Shown here: piece after piece, positions 50,767 to 60,157 of the stretch
Numbering within the stretch: the stretch's first letter is position 1
Layout: every line of letters starts with the position of its first letter
From: Vibrio neptunius
GTDB taxonomy: Bacteria; Pseudomonadota; Gammaproteobacteria; Enterobacterales; Vibrionaceae
Direction: 5' to 3'
DNA: 64,000 bases
NCBI GenBank assembly: GCA_019339365.1
Contig: CP079859.1
Span: 3,162,001-3,226,000 of the forward strand
The notes under the pieces: model-generated
What the model was told of the DNA's origin: nothing
What the model saw: only the letters and a program-made list of their open reading frames with translations
The model's database searches: none
Translations under genes and position numbers: made by a program

Positions 50767-51531
50767 TTGCTTGGTATTATTCGCTTGATTTTGGCTGCGA
50801 TTTTCATTGTCTTGATGACTCTATTTGCTTTGGTGTACTGCTTGTTCAGCCCAAGAAATCCAAAGCATGTCTACTTCTTCTGCCGTTGGTTTAATCAGTT
50901 ACACAAACTCATTGGGCTCAAATTAATACAACGTGGACTAGATAGAGCTCCAACGCCATTCAATAGCGTATATATTTCTAATCACCAAAGTGTGTACGAC
51001 TTTGTCACAGCGCCGGGGATGCTCCGCCCAAAAACCGTATCCTTGGGGAAAAAAGATTTACTCTGGATACCCTTCTTTGGTCAACTTTACTGGATTACGG
51101 GCAACATACTGATTAACAGAGAAAACAAGTCACAAGCACGCGATACCATCAAACAAGTCGCAGAAGCTATTCATCAACGAGATCTATCCGTTTGGGTTTA
51201 CCCCGAGGGAACACGCAGCAAAGGTCGAGGGTTACTACCGTTTAAAACCGGTGCCTTCCGCATGGCGATTGAAGCTGGAGTCCCGATTACACCTATGTGT
51301 GTCAGCACAACCCATGAAAAGATTAATCTCAACCGCCGTAGTAATGGTGTCGTGATAGCTGAAATGCTTGAACCCATTGATGTGTCAGGCTATAAGCTCG
51401 AAGATGCCAAAAAGCTCGCAGAGCACTGTCATAACCTAATGGCAGCGAAAATAAAAGAGCTGGACAACGAAGTTGCCCAGCTCGAAGCGCAAAGCAGTAA
51501 GCCGCTCACAGAGGAGCAGCGAGGCCACTAG
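50767..51531 (+). CDS. plsC: 1-acyl-sn-glycerol-3-phosphate acyltransferase
   Basis: Makes phosphatidic acid from lysophosphatidic acid at the inner membrane. 254 residues; one or two N-terminal hydrophobic helices, then acyltransferase motif I NHQSVYDF (HX4D) near residue 76, and motif III YPEGTRSKGRGLLPFKTGAF near 148. The start is TTG at 50767; no ATG fits better, and the N-terminal MLGIIRLILA agrees with other Vibrio PlsC. It overlaps cheV tail to tail by four bases. Confidence 0.9.
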   Translation: MLGIIRLILAAIFIVLMTLFALVYCLFSPRNPKHVYFFCRWFNQLHKLIGLKLIQRGLDRAPTPFNSVYISNHQSVYDFVTAPGMLRPKTVSLGKKDLLWIPFFGQLYWITGNILINRENKSQARDTIKQVAEAIHQRDLSVWVYPEGTRSKGRGLLPFKTGAFRMAIEAGVPITPMCVSTTHEKINLNRRSNGVVIAEMLEPIDVSGYKLEDAKKLAEHCHNLMAAKIKELDNEVAQLEAQSSKPLTEEQRGH

Positions 51532-52499
51532 AGTACGTATTGATCCATCAGCGCGACCATACGGCCAATCTCTGGCTTGGTGATAGTGTCATTCGCACCT
51601 AACGCCAGAGCTTTCGCCCTATTGTCATCACTCATCAGCGACGAGAACATCACAATGGGTAACTCTTTGTAGGCTTCGGAGTCACGTAAACGCTTGACCA
51701 AGTGCATGCCATCCATACGTGGCATTTCAACATCCGTTACCACTGCATCGACCAACTCAGTCACGGAAATCTCTTCTTTCTTCGCAACTTCCGCAATTTC
51801 CATTAACTTCTCGTGCGCCTCTCCACCATCTTTACATGCGATGATGTTATAACCCGCCGAACTTAATGTGTCCTGAATCAAGCTGCGAATAAAGGCCGAG
51901 TCATCCACCACCATAACCGTCTTCGCATTACGCTTGGATACCATTTTCTGGTTGAGATCGACGCTTTTATCTACTTTGACATCGTATTTTTCCATGCTCA
52001 GCTCAGGATTGATGTCAGCGATAATCTTCTCAAAGTCTAGGATCATGATCAGATTGCCATCTTTGCGTACTACCGCAACGACACAGTCTTGTTCACCTGC
52101 TTCAAGGAATTGGCTTGGGGACTCGACATCATTCCACGAAATGCGATGAATGCGGCTGATGCTATCGATAAGAAAGCCATTCGTCATGCGGTTGAAATCT
52201 GTGACAATCACAAACTTCTTCTCCAAGTCTGTACTGGTTGGCACACCTAACCAGCCAGCCAGATCCACTAATGGAGTAAGAATGTCACGGGAAGAGAAGA
52301 CACCGACCATATGTGGCTGAGCATTAGGGTAGTCTGTGGTCTCTGGCACTTGAATGACTTCACGAACTTTAGCAACGTTAATGCCGTAGTAACACGTCTT
52401 TTTCGAGCCATCTGGCATCTGTTTGACCAAATGAAATTCAATGATCTCAAGTTCGTTGGTGCCGCTTTCTGTAAGAATTGTACTGCTTGAAACGCTCAT
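51528..52499 (-). CDS. cheV: Chemotaxis coupling protein CheV
   Basis: Couples receptors to CheA and is itself phosphorylated. 323 residues: N-terminal CheW-like domain (about 20-180) with GINVAKVREVIQVPETTDYP, linked to a C-terminal receiver domain (about 193-320) with the Asp in AVVTDVEMPRMDGMHLVKRL. Vibrios often carry several CheV paralogues. It is not in an operon; a 456-base upstream region precedes it. Confidence 0.93.
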   Translation of the reverse strand: MSVSSSTILTESGTNELEIIEFHLVKQMPDGSKKTCYYGINVAKVREVIQVPETTDYPNAQPHMVGVFSSRDILTPLVDLAGWLGVPTSTDLEKKFVIVTDFNRMTNGFLIDSISRIHRISWNDVESPSQFLEAGEQDCVVAVVRKDGNLIMILDFEKIIADINPELSMEKYDVKVDKSVDLNQKMVSKRNAKTVMVVDDSAFIRSLIQDTLSSAGYNIIACKDGGEAHEKLMEIAEVAKKEEISVTELVDAVVTDVEMPRMDGMHLVKRLRDSEAYKELPIVMFSSLMSDDNRAKALALGANDTITKPEIGRMVALMDQYVL

Positions 52500-52955
52500 A
52501 GTTGATTTTACTCATTCCCGGTATTATTCACACTTACGCACATGATTTTAATTTGCGTAGCTACCATTAATCTACCGCCTCAGGTTTTGTATTTTTCGTT
52601 GATGCTGAGGCGAAAGTAAAACTATCTCATTTATCAATATAAATACCAGAACAATTCATCAATCTCATGGCAAGCTCTTGAGTTGCTCACACTATGATGA
52701 ACCACTGGTTACCTCTCCTAGTATAAGCCCCGAGTGATGAACTTTCATTAAACCAACAAGAATTGCTTTTTGAGGCGAGCTGCTGTCGGGGAAAAAATAC
52801 TAGTAAGTCTTTGTATAAACACGTGAACTCAATGTCTACACTACTATAACGGCAACACGAACAAATTGTTGAATCAATTATCACTAAACCAATGTAGAAA
52901 GTGAAAATAAAAAAGATCTGGCAGACAGCACTGGGACTTCCCAGTGCCTTGGCTA
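52500..52955. other. Intergenic region upstream of cheV
   Basis: About 450 bases holding the cheV promoter (right of 52500) and, at 52914-52950, the terminator of the next gene. A 65-residue minus-strand ORF (52687-52884) is cysteine-rich at its start but has no ribosome site or recognisable sequence and is not called. Confidence 0.5.
52928..52947 (-). terminator. Terminator after O-acetylhomoserine sulfhydrylase gene
   Basis: Perfect 10-bp palindrome GCACTGGGAC/TTCCCAGTGC-type stem (GCACTGGGA with TCCCAGTGC), followed on the minus strand by a T-rich tract further on. Confidence 0.75.
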
Positions 52956-54224
52956 TTAAGATCTAAGTGCCTGTTCTAAATCGGCAAGAATGTCATCAAT
53001 ATGCTCAATGCCGACTGAAAGTCGGATCATTTCAGGCGAAACACCCGCCTGCTTCTGCTCAGCTTCGCTAAGCTGGCGGTGAGTGGTTGAAGCGGGATGA
53101 CATGCCAGTGATTTAGCATCACCGATATTGACTAAACGTTTAAAAATTTTTAGTGAATCGTAGAAACGCACACCAGCTTGGTAACCATCTTTAAGACCAA
53201 AAGACAGAATCGCAGAGGGTCTTCCCTTCATGTACTTCTCGGCCAACGGATAATGCTCTGAGGTAGTCAAGCCGGCGTAACTTACCCAACTTACTTTGTC
53301 GTGCTGGTTAAGGAACTCGGCAACTTTGAGCGCATTTTCTGTGTGACGTTCCATACGCAATGATAATGTTTCCAAACCTTGTATCAACATAAACGCATTC
53401 ATCGGTGACAACGCAGCGCCTGTGTTACGTAATGGCACTGTCCGAGCTCTACCAATGAAGGCCGCTTCACCAAACGCTTCAGTGTACACTACACCATGAT
53501 AAGACGGTTCTGGCTGATTAAAAGCAGGGAATCGGGCTTTATGCTGCGCCCAAGGGAACTTACCGGAGTCAATAATGATGCCACCGAGCGTGGTACCATG
53601 ACCGCCAACATACTTGGTCAGCGAGTGCACAACAATATCAGCACCAAACTCGATTGGCTTACAAAGCGCTGGCGTAGCCACTGTATTATCGACGATAACA
53701 GGCACACCCTGAGCATGAGCAAGTTCTGCTACTCGCTCTAGATCAATGATGTTACCGGCTGGGTTACCGATACTTTCACAATACACAGCCTTGGTATTTT
53801 CATCGATCAATTCAGCAAGGCTTTCAGGCTTATCGTCTTTAGCAAACTTTACCTCAATGCCTTGATTAGGCAACATATGCGCAAAGAGTGTGTAAGTCCC
53901 ACCATAAAGCTGTGGTGTAGAAATGATATTATCTCCAGCCTGTGCCAAAGTGAGAATCGCATAGTTAATCGCCGCACTTCCCGCGCTAACAACCAGACCA
54001 GCGACACCTCCTTCCAAAGCAGCCATCCGCTTTTCCAACACGTCATTGGTCGGATTCATAATGCGGGTGTAAATATTCCCGGGGACTTCAAGATTAAACA
54101 AGTCAGCACCATGCTGAGCGTTGTCAAACTCATAGGCAACCGTTTGGTAAATAGGTGTCGCGACAGACTTGGTGATTGGGTCAGTTTCATAACCAAAGTG
54201 AATTGATAAGGTTTCGTCTTTCAT
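52956..54224 (-). CDS. O-acetylhomoserine sulfhydrylase (Cys/Met metabolism PLP enzyme)
   Basis: PLP-dependent enzyme that makes homocysteine from O-acetylhomoserine and sulfide. 422 residues starting MKDETLSIHFGYETDPITKS. The PLP Lys lies in HSLTKYVGGHGTTLGG (near residue 209), with the family TSSGMSAI-equivalent near VVSAGSAAINYAI. The long form with YTRIMNPTNDVLEKRMAALE is typical of MetY/Cys-synthase-type O-acetylhomoserine aminocarboxypropyltransferases. ATG at 54224 follows AGGACGGTAT; in-frame extension to 54293 is not conserved. Divergent from the next ORF across a 16-bp palindrome. Confidence 0.9.
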   Translation of the reverse strand: MKDETLSIHFGYETDPITKSVATPIYQTVAYEFDNAQHGADLFNLEVPGNIYTRIMNPTNDVLEKRMAALEGGVAGLVVSAGSAAINYAILTLAQAGDNIISTPQLYGGTYTLFAHMLPNQGIEVKFAKDDKPESLAELIDENTKAVYCESIGNPAGNIIDLERVAELAHAQGVPVIVDNTVATPALCKPIEFGADIVVHSLTKYVGGHGTTLGGIIIDSGKFPWAQHKARFPAFNQPEPSYHGVVYTEAFGEAAFIGRARTVPLRNTGAALSPMNAFMLIQGLETLSLRMERHTENALKVAEFLNQHDKVSWVSYAGLTTSEHYPLAEKYMKGRPSAILSFGLKDGYQAGVRFYDSLKIFKRLVNIGDAKSLACHPASTTHRQLSEAEQKQAGVSPEMIRLSVGIEHIDDILADLEQALRS

Positions 54225-54306
54225 ATACCGTCCTGGGCAAGCGAATAAATGTGGAATTAATGTCTTATCAATAAATATCCACGTTGTGTTCAAAATCTAA
54301 CCATAT

Positions 54307-54322
54307 TGTGAATGCATTCACA
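54307..54322. promoter_or_regulatory. 16-bp perfect palindrome, possible operator
   Basis: TGTGAATGCATTCACA lies between the sulfhydrylase gene and the divergent 54331/54340 ORF. It resembles the TGAA-N5-TTCA sites of MetR, but with a spacing of four, so assignment to MetR is tentative. Confidence 0.55.
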
Positions 54323-54339
54323 CTAAACCCTTGAAAACC

Positions 54340-54891
54340 ATGACTGAGAAGATTCTACTAAACACGCCTCTTTGTACCTTTTGTCACCAACTCGACACGG
54401 TCAACATAGCGGACCTCTCACTGCTTACGCCAGATGCGAAGCAAATGTGGCAAGACAAGATTAGCCTGTTGCAAAAGCAACTAACAGCGCTGCCACATCT
54501 AGCAGGACAAGTGATATTACGTTTACCAATGGGTATAGAGAGTGAAGAGATTGACGCCGTGGTGCTTTATCGTGGGATCGTATTTGTTATTCAACTTGAA
54601 CTTGAGAGTAATAGCTATCAGGCGGACTCGATAACCAAGGTTCATCAGTTAGCCCGACAGTTGAAAGATCTCACCCCTCTCAACAAGGCGCGGTATATGG
54701 TTCCTGTCCTACTAGCGGCAAAAGCAAAGCCTCAGGCTGGGCCATTAGCCGCTTCCCAAGACTTATTGTTTGATACCATGTGTGACTCTAGCGAGTACTT
54801 ATCTGCGCTGATCGAACACTTTTCCAACCAGTTTAAAGCAGATGAGATCGATGCTGAAAACTGGTTGGTACAACATTATCGCAGCCTCTAA
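54340..54891 (+). CDS. Hypothetical protein, nuclease-like fold with altered catalytic residues
   Basis: 183 residues (ATG at 54340; a TTG at 54331 adds three). The centre SEEIDAVVLYRGIVFVIQLE is spaced like a PD-(D/E)XK motif of the form ID-VVLY-FVIE-K, but the usual Glu and Lys appear as Gln and Glu, so catalysis would be lost. The rest is helical with no known motif. The same kind of N-terminal domain is seen in some DUF2075 helicases. No helicase part exists here. Tail-to-tail overlap with the channel gene. Function unknown. Confidence 0.6.
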   Translation: MTEKILLNTPLCTFCHQLDTVNIADLSLLTPDAKQMWQDKISLLQKQLTALPHLAGQVILRLPMGIESEEIDAVVLYRGIVFVIQLELESNSYQADSITKVHQLARQLKDLTPLNKARYMVPVLLAAKAKPQAGPLAASQDLLFDTMCDSSEYLSALIEHFSNQFKADEIDAENWLVQHYRSL

Positions 54892-55865
54892 CGTGTCATT
54901 TTCTTAACAAACACCACCACAAACAGTGCCATGGTAAAGCTGCCAAGAAAAGCTTCGAAGGCAGCGATAAACCTGGCGAAACCGACTGGAGAGATATCCC
55001 CGTAACCGAGAGTGGTAAAGGTAACCACACTGAAATAGAGTGAATTAAGAAATTCAAACAAGTAGAACTGCCAGCCACTTAGGCCCTCATATATCGGATG
55101 TGCCCCTGTTGTGTCGAGAAAGAAGTATGCCATAGCGCAGACCAGTATCAAAAAGATAGAAAAACCAACGACACGCATTGGATCTTCACCATAGCCGCAG
55201 AACAAATCAACAACCTTAGATACGATTCGCTTGATACTCAACTTAGGCATTTGATAGCGACGGAAGCGCATCTCTCGTTTAAAGAAATCGCCCGCCATTT
55301 CAAATAATCCCTGTTTTTCACACTGTTTCCGGATATTGCGGCATACTTCTTCCGCTTCCTGATACAAGGAGGCAGCTTGTTTGTATTCACGCTTTCTGCG
55401 AGCCTGCTTGGCCTGCAGCTCTTGCTTGAGGAACTTCCCCCACTCAACATTTTCAAGCTTAGCTCGGCTAAGTTCGGCCCCCAGCAAATTGCAATTATCT
55501 AACTTTGCACAATGAAGGTTTGCTCCCAACATCTTTGACTTCATCAAGGAAGAGCCACGTAAATCAAGACCGAAAAAATGCGCATCGGTCAAATCCGCGC
55601 GGTAAAAGTCCACATTGCGGCATGAAAAGCCTTCTTTACTGCCTCGATTAACCAAATTAATGTCAACCAAGTCTGTTTTTGCCAACTGAAATCCGTCTAA
55701 AGGTTTACCCGCTGCGGCCCATTGTTCAACCTTGTCTTTAATCTTATCTTTGCTTTTATCGACTTTGGGATCATGCCAGTAACAAAGTCCTGACTCCCCA
55801 CACGGTTGATCGCAGCACCAGCCATCAGGATTTTGATAGCTGCATTGGCCTTGTGTAGATTTCAT
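54888..55865 (-). CDS. Pentapeptide-repeat potassium-channel-like protein
   Basis: 325 residues. A Cys-rich N-terminus (CSYQNPDGWCCDQPCGESGL with CYWHDP, a possible metal-binding cluster), then pentapeptide repeats (about 78-140, for example ADLTDAHFFGLDLRGSSLMK), a basic coiled linker, and a C-terminal two-helix ion-channel module (about 240-325) with selectivity filter TTLGYGD. So probably a K+ channel regulated by an unusual cytosolic domain. What the N-terminal part senses is unknown. Confidence 0.8.
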   Translation of the reverse strand: MKSTQGQCSYQNPDGWCCDQPCGESGLCYWHDPKVDKSKDKIKDKVEQWAAAGKPLDGFQLAKTDLVDINLVNRGSKEGFSCRNVDFYRADLTDAHFFGLDLRGSSLMKSKMLGANLHCAKLDNCNLLGAELSRAKLENVEWGKFLKQELQAKQARRKREYKQAASLYQEAEEVCRNIRKQCEKQGLFEMAGDFFKREMRFRRYQMPKLSIKRIVSKVVDLFCGYGEDPMRVVGFSIFLILVCAMAYFFLDTTGAHPIYEGLSGWQFYLFEFLNSLYFSVVTFTTLGYGDISPVGFARFIAAFEAFLGSFTMALFVVVFVKKMTR

Positions 55866-55958
55866 ATGCGCTGCCCCATAAGCAAGTCAGCAAACTGACG
55901 CTTACTGACTTCATTAAGTGTAGTGGGTGCATATGCTCTCGCAAACGCAATTTACAAT

Positions 55959-56855
55959 TTAATCATTAATGACTTGTTGTTTCAGCCAACTTTTAAATAG
56001 TCGGGTATGGGGATTATCTAGGTGGGTAATAATAAAGTAGCCCGCATTGGCACGGATTGCGGGAAATGGTGCGACCAATCTTTTTTGATAAAGCTCATCT
56101 CCCAAAAGAGCCATTCGTGCTAGCGCTATTCCTAAACCCGCTTCTGCGGCAGACATCGCCATATCAGTGCGATTAAAGAAGTGCCCACTATGTGTTTCAA
56201 ATTTGAGTGTATGCTGTTGTGCCCAAAAGTGCCATTCATGGTCTTTGGCAGAATCTTTCCATGGCATCGCATCATGAAGCAGCGTCACTTGTTGCCATTC
56301 TTGCGCACTGCCTGACAACTTAAGATGAGAAAAATGACGAAAATACTCTGAACTCATTACCGGAAGCAGAGACTCTTCCATCAAGAGTTCAGCATCGGGT
56401 AACTTATAGGGTAGTGGTCCATAATCGATGGCAATATCATAATCTCTGCTATCGCTGTCAACCAAAGCACCTTCCGCAAATGTGTGGATCTGAATGTCTG
56501 GGTGGCGCTTTTGAAAATCATCCAAACGTGGCACCAACCATTTGAAGGCCAAAGAGGGGGTCAGTTTAAGCCGTATCTGCTTACTGTCGCTAACATGCGT
56601 CAATTTGTAGGTATTTTCCTCGATTGCCAGCAAATGTGGTGTCACTGATTGAACTAGCTTATCCCCTTTTTCAGTCAGACGAATACCTCTTGCATGGCGT
56701 TCGAATACGTTAAAACCTAAACGTTCTTCGATTAATTGAATCTGCTGACTGACCGCACCCGTAGTGAGATTGAGCTCACGGGCAGCACTAGTCAGACTGC
56801 TGTGTTTCGCGACGGTGCATACCAGATTGATACCATTGAGCAGAACAGACTTCAT
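55959..56855 (-). CDS. LysR-family transcriptional regulator
   Basis: 298 residues: N-terminal winged helix-turn-helix (about 4-65, SLTSAARELNLTTGAVSQQI) and a C-terminal substrate-binding domain of the GcvA/AmpR type. It is divergent from dadA, so it probably controls the D-amino-acid or alanine genes (inference). A 10-bp palindrome ACAGTACTGT (56877-56886) in the shared region may be part of the operator. Confidence 0.85.
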   Translation of the reverse strand: MKSVLLNGINLVCTVAKHSSLTSAARELNLTTGAVSQQIQLIEERLGFNVFERHARGIRLTEKGDKLVQSVTPHLLAIEENTYKLTHVSDSKQIRLKLTPSLAFKWLVPRLDDFQKRHPDIQIHTFAEGALVDSDSRDYDIAIDYGPLPYKLPDAELLMEESLLPVMSSEYFRHFSHLKLSGSAQEWQQVTLLHDAMPWKDSAKDHEWHFWAQQHTLKFETHSGHFFNRTDMAMSAAEAGLGIALARMALLGDELYQKRLVAPFPAIRANAGYFIITHLDNPHTRLFKSWLKQQVIND

Positions 56856-56958
56856 AAAAGCTTTTAGTTTTTCTATACAGTACTGTTAATTCTTATCGAT
56901 TGTTAATCAAATGTAAATCTATCATGCTTGGCAAAATCGTTAAATTGAGGGTTTGAGT

Positions 56959-58212
56959 GTGAAAGTCGTTGTCTTAGGCAGTGGTGTCGTAGGGTTAACC
57001 AGCGCTTGGTATTTATCGCAGGCTGGGTTTCAAGTCACGGTGATTGATCGTCAGCCCCGCGCTGCGGAAGAAACCAGTTTTGCTAATGCCGGACAGATTT
57101 CCTACGGTTATTCATCCCCTTGGGCTGCACCTGGCGTACCACTCAAGGCGATGAAATGGCTATTAGAAAAACATGCTCCGTTAAAAATCAAACCTAACCT
57201 CAGTCCAGAGCTCCTCCATTGGGCCAGTCAAATGCTAAAAAATTGCCAGCTTGACAGGTACCGAATTAACAAAGCCCGAATGCTAGCGATTGCTAATCGT
57301 AGCCGAGAGTGTTTAGCGCAGCTAAACCAACAGTATGACCTCAACTATCAGGGGCGCACTCAAGGGACGCTACAAATATTCCGCAACCACAAACAATTAG
57401 AAGCCATTGAGAAGGACATTACGCTGCTGGAAGAGAGTGGCACTCGCTATCAATTACTGGATGCCAAGGAATGCCTAATTCAGGAGCCAGGGCTAGCGAA
57501 TATTCAAGGCACTTTGACTGGCGGACTCTACCTGCCAGATGACGAAACTGGAGATTGTTACCTATTTTGCCAGCAACTGCAGGCAATGGCAGAGCACGCA
57601 GGCGTCGAGTTTCTGTTTAACACTGAGATCCAGCATTTGAACATTCAAGGTAATCAGGTTACCTCTGTCGCGACATTACAGGGTGAAATCGAAGCTGACA
57701 AATTTGTGGTGGCAATGGGCAGTTACTCAAAAAAACTTCTGGAACAAGTCGGAATAGACATTCCGCTTTACCCAGTAAAAGGGTATTCGTTGACTTTACC
57801 TGTGATCAACCATGACTTTGCTCCGCAATCGACCATCATGGATGAAACATACAAAGTGGCGGTCACACGATTTGAAAACCGAATACGCGTCGCTGGCACA
57901 GCCGAGTTGGCCGGATTTGACCCAGCTCTGCCAGACAAGCGACTCGCGACCTTAAATCATGTCGTTTCTAACCTATTTCCTCAAGGCACGGACTTAACCC
58001 AAGCAGAATACTGGACAGGCTTCCGTCCAATGACACCCGACGGGACACCCATCATTGGAGCCACCAAAGTCGCCAATCTATTCACTAATACTGGTCATGG
58101 TACATTAGGTTGGACCATGGCCTGTGGTTCAGCCGATATTCTGACGGAGGTAATCACGAGGTCGAATAACCATCAATATAAGGCGCTAAGTACTCATCGA
58201 TACGAAAAATAG
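56959..58212 (+). CDS. dadA: D-amino acid dehydrogenase small subunit DadA
   Basis: FAD enzyme at the inner membrane that oxidises D-alanine and other D-amino acids to the 2-oxo acid. 417 residues. FAD-binding motif VVVLGSGVVGLTSAWYLSQA at the N-terminus (GxGxxG), TSFANAGQISYGYSSPWAAPG near residue 42, and C-terminal GFRPMTPDGTPIIGAT with NTGHGTLGWTMACGSA. The start is GTG at 56959 with GAGG eight bases upstream; an earlier TTG at 56953 is less well placed. An alanine symporter lies downstream. Confidence 0.93.
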   Translation: MKVVVLGSGVVGLTSAWYLSQAGFQVTVIDRQPRAAEETSFANAGQISYGYSSPWAAPGVPLKAMKWLLEKHAPLKIKPNLSPELLHWASQMLKNCQLDRYRINKARMLAIANRSRECLAQLNQQYDLNYQGRTQGTLQIFRNHKQLEAIEKDITLLEESGTRYQLLDAKECLIQEPGLANIQGTLTGGLYLPDDETGDCYLFCQQLQAMAEHAGVEFLFNTEIQHLNIQGNQVTSVATLQGEIEADKFVVAMGSYSKKLLEQVGIDIPLYPVKGYSLTLPVINHDFAPQSTIMDETYKVAVTRFENRIRVAGTAELAGFDPALPDKRLATLNHVVSNLFPQGTDLTQAEYWTGFRPMTPDGTPIIGATKVANLFTNTGHGTLGWTMACGSADILTEVITRSNNHQYKALSTHRYEK

Positions 58213-58264
58213 TAGAAATAGCTGCAATAAATAAAACTAACAGTACAAAAAACAATCTACCAAA

Positions 58265-58297
58265 CACAGCGCATATCTCTAATTGCGCTGTGATTTT
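58265..58297 (+). terminator. Probable terminator after dadA
   Basis: Stem CACAGCGCA/TGCGCTGTG (8-9 bp) with a short T-rich tail. Modest T tract. Confidence 0.65.
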
Positions 58298-58494
58298 AGT
58301 CATATCAATTCAATTCTCAGGCAATTTAAAATTCCGCCCTACAATAACACCAATCGTTAACATTTATTTAGCATTTTGTGCCTAAGCTCACGCAAACAAA
58401 CTTTAAAGCATAAATTGGTTAACAATAGAGTTACAAAAAGGTTAATATCCTGCTCAGAAAACAACCATTATAAAACATAACAGGGAAAATACTT

Positions 58495-60036
58495 ATGCAG
58501 TCATTAGTTGATTTTCTGAATGGAATCATCTGGAGTCCGGCACTCATTTATTTGTGTCTTGGCGCTGGCTTGTTCTACTCAATCATGACGCGATTCGTGC
58601 AGGTTCGTCACTTTAGTGAAATGTGGCGTTTACTTCTTTCAGGTAAAAGCTCGTCCAAGGGCATTTCTTCTTTCCAGGCACTCGCCGTTTCACTTTCTGG
58701 ACGTGTAGGTACAGGTAACATCGCAGGGGTTGCAGCCGCTATCGGTTTCGGTGGACCTGGTGCAGTGTTCTGGATGTGGGTTGTGGCATTCTTTGGTGCA
58801 GCAACAGCGTACGCAGAATCCACACTCGCTCAAATTTATAAAGAAGAAGATAACGGCGAATTCCGCGGTGGTCCAGCTTATTACATTGAGAAAGCAATGG
58901 GGCAGACGTGGTACGCATGGATCTTTGCTATCGCGACTATTTTCGCTTGTGGCTTCCTGTTACCAGGTGTTCAGTCAAACAGTATTGGTAATGCGGTTGA
59001 AGCAGCGTTCGGGTCAGGTGCAATGATCGAGACAGCGATCGGCACATTCAGCTTTGCGAAAATCTTCACCGGTACAGTTATCTCAGTGATCTTAGCTTTC
59101 ATCATCTTCGGCGGTGTTAAGCGTATAGCAAACTTCACTCAGATTGTAGTTCCTTTCATGGCGCTGGCTTACATCATAACCGCCTTCATCATCATCCTTC
59201 TCAACATCGGTGAAGTACCGCGCGTATTCTCAATGATCATTGGCGATGCATTCACACCAATGGCTGGTGTTGGTGCGGCTATCGGTTGGGGTGTTAAACG
59301 TGGTGTTTACTCAAACGAAGCGGGTCAAGGTACAGGCCCTCATGCAGCTGCAGCTGCAAGCGTTGATCACCCAGCTCAGCAAGGTCTGGTACAGTCGTTC
59401 TCTATCTACATCGATACGCTACTAGTATGTTCGGCGACAGCATTTATGATTATCATCACGGGTGCTTACAACGTACACGGTGCAGAAGGCTTCCTAGTTC
59501 AGAACGTAGCAGCGGATATTGCAGCGAACGGCCCAGTCTTCACTCAAATGGCAATTGAAAGTGCATTACCGGGTATTGGTAAACCGTTCATTGCGATTGC
59601 ATTGTTCTTCTTTGCTTTCACAACCATTCTTGCGTACTACTACATCGCGGAAACCAATGTGGCCTACATCCGTCGCCACATCAAAGTTAACGGCTTGATG
59701 TTCGTACTGAAATTGGCACTTATTGCAGTTGTGTTCTACGGTACAGTTAAGACTGCAAACCTTGCATGGGCAATGGGTGACGTGGGTGTTGGCCTGATGG
59801 CATGGCTAAACATTATTGGTATTCTGATTATCTTCTTCATGGCGAAGCCAGCACTTAAGGCACTAAATGATTACGAAGAGCAGCAGAAACAAGGTGTGAA
59901 AGAGTACACGTTCAACCCTGTAAAACTGGGCATCAAAGGTGCAGATTACTGGGAAGATAAATACCGTCGTAAGACAGGCAAAGAGCCTACAGCAGTAGAA
60001 GAAGAGTCCAAACCTGTTGAACAACCTTCAACCTAG
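58495..60036 (+). CDS. Sodium:alanine symporter family protein (AGCS)
   Basis: 513-residue inner-membrane transporter of the AGCS family. N-terminal GAGLFYSIMTRFVQVRHFSEM and the conserved GTGNIAGVAAAIGFGGPGAV (near 73-92), followed by about 10 helices; SNEAGQGTGPHAAAAA (near 270) is the second signature. It imports alanine or glycine with Na+. The hydrophilic C-terminal tail (about 445-513) is charged. Downstream of dadA but separated by a terminator, so likely its own unit. No glycine riboswitch was seen upstream. Confidence 0.93.
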   Translation: MQSLVDFLNGIIWSPALIYLCLGAGLFYSIMTRFVQVRHFSEMWRLLLSGKSSSKGISSFQALAVSLSGRVGTGNIAGVAAAIGFGGPGAVFWMWVVAFFGAATAYAESTLAQIYKEEDNGEFRGGPAYYIEKAMGQTWYAWIFAIATIFACGFLLPGVQSNSIGNAVEAAFGSGAMIETAIGTFSFAKIFTGTVISVILAFIIFGGVKRIANFTQIVVPFMALAYIITAFIIILLNIGEVPRVFSMIIGDAFTPMAGVGAAIGWGVKRGVYSNEAGQGTGPHAAAAASVDHPAQQGLVQSFSIYIDTLLVCSATAFMIIITGAYNVHGAEGFLVQNVAADIAANGPVFTQMAIESALPGIGKPFIAIALFFFAFTTILAYYYIAETNVAYIRRHIKVNGLMFVLKLALIAVVFYGTVKTANLAWAMGDVGVGLMAWLNIIGILIIFFMAKPALKALNDYEEQQKQGVKEYTFNPVKLGIKGADYWEDKYRRKTGKEPTAVEEESKPVEQPST

Positions 60037-60070
60037 TGTGGATATCTAAGATAAAAAAGCAGTGGTAAAA

Positions 60071-60099
60071 AAAGGGGTTAGCCAATGGCTAACCCCTTT
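60071..60099. terminator. Bidirectional terminator
   Basis: Perfect stem AAAGGGGTTAGCC/GGCTAACCCCTTT with a 3-base loop. An A run lies before it on the plus strand. Sits between the AGCS symporter and the convergent acetate transporter. Confidence 0.9.
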
Positions 60100-60157
60100 C
60101 ATCTTATGTTCCCAAATATATTTCTAACACGGCAATTAGCCATGCAAGCAATACTCT

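Noticed and set aside
52687..52884. 65-residue minus-strand ORF upstream of cheV
   Set aside because: No ribosome site, no recognisable sequence, composition of AT-rich intergenic DNA.
58213..58494. Glycine riboswitch upstream of the AGCS symporter
   Set aside because: The leader lacks the conserved glycine aptamer sequence; only a modest terminator hairpin for dadA was found.
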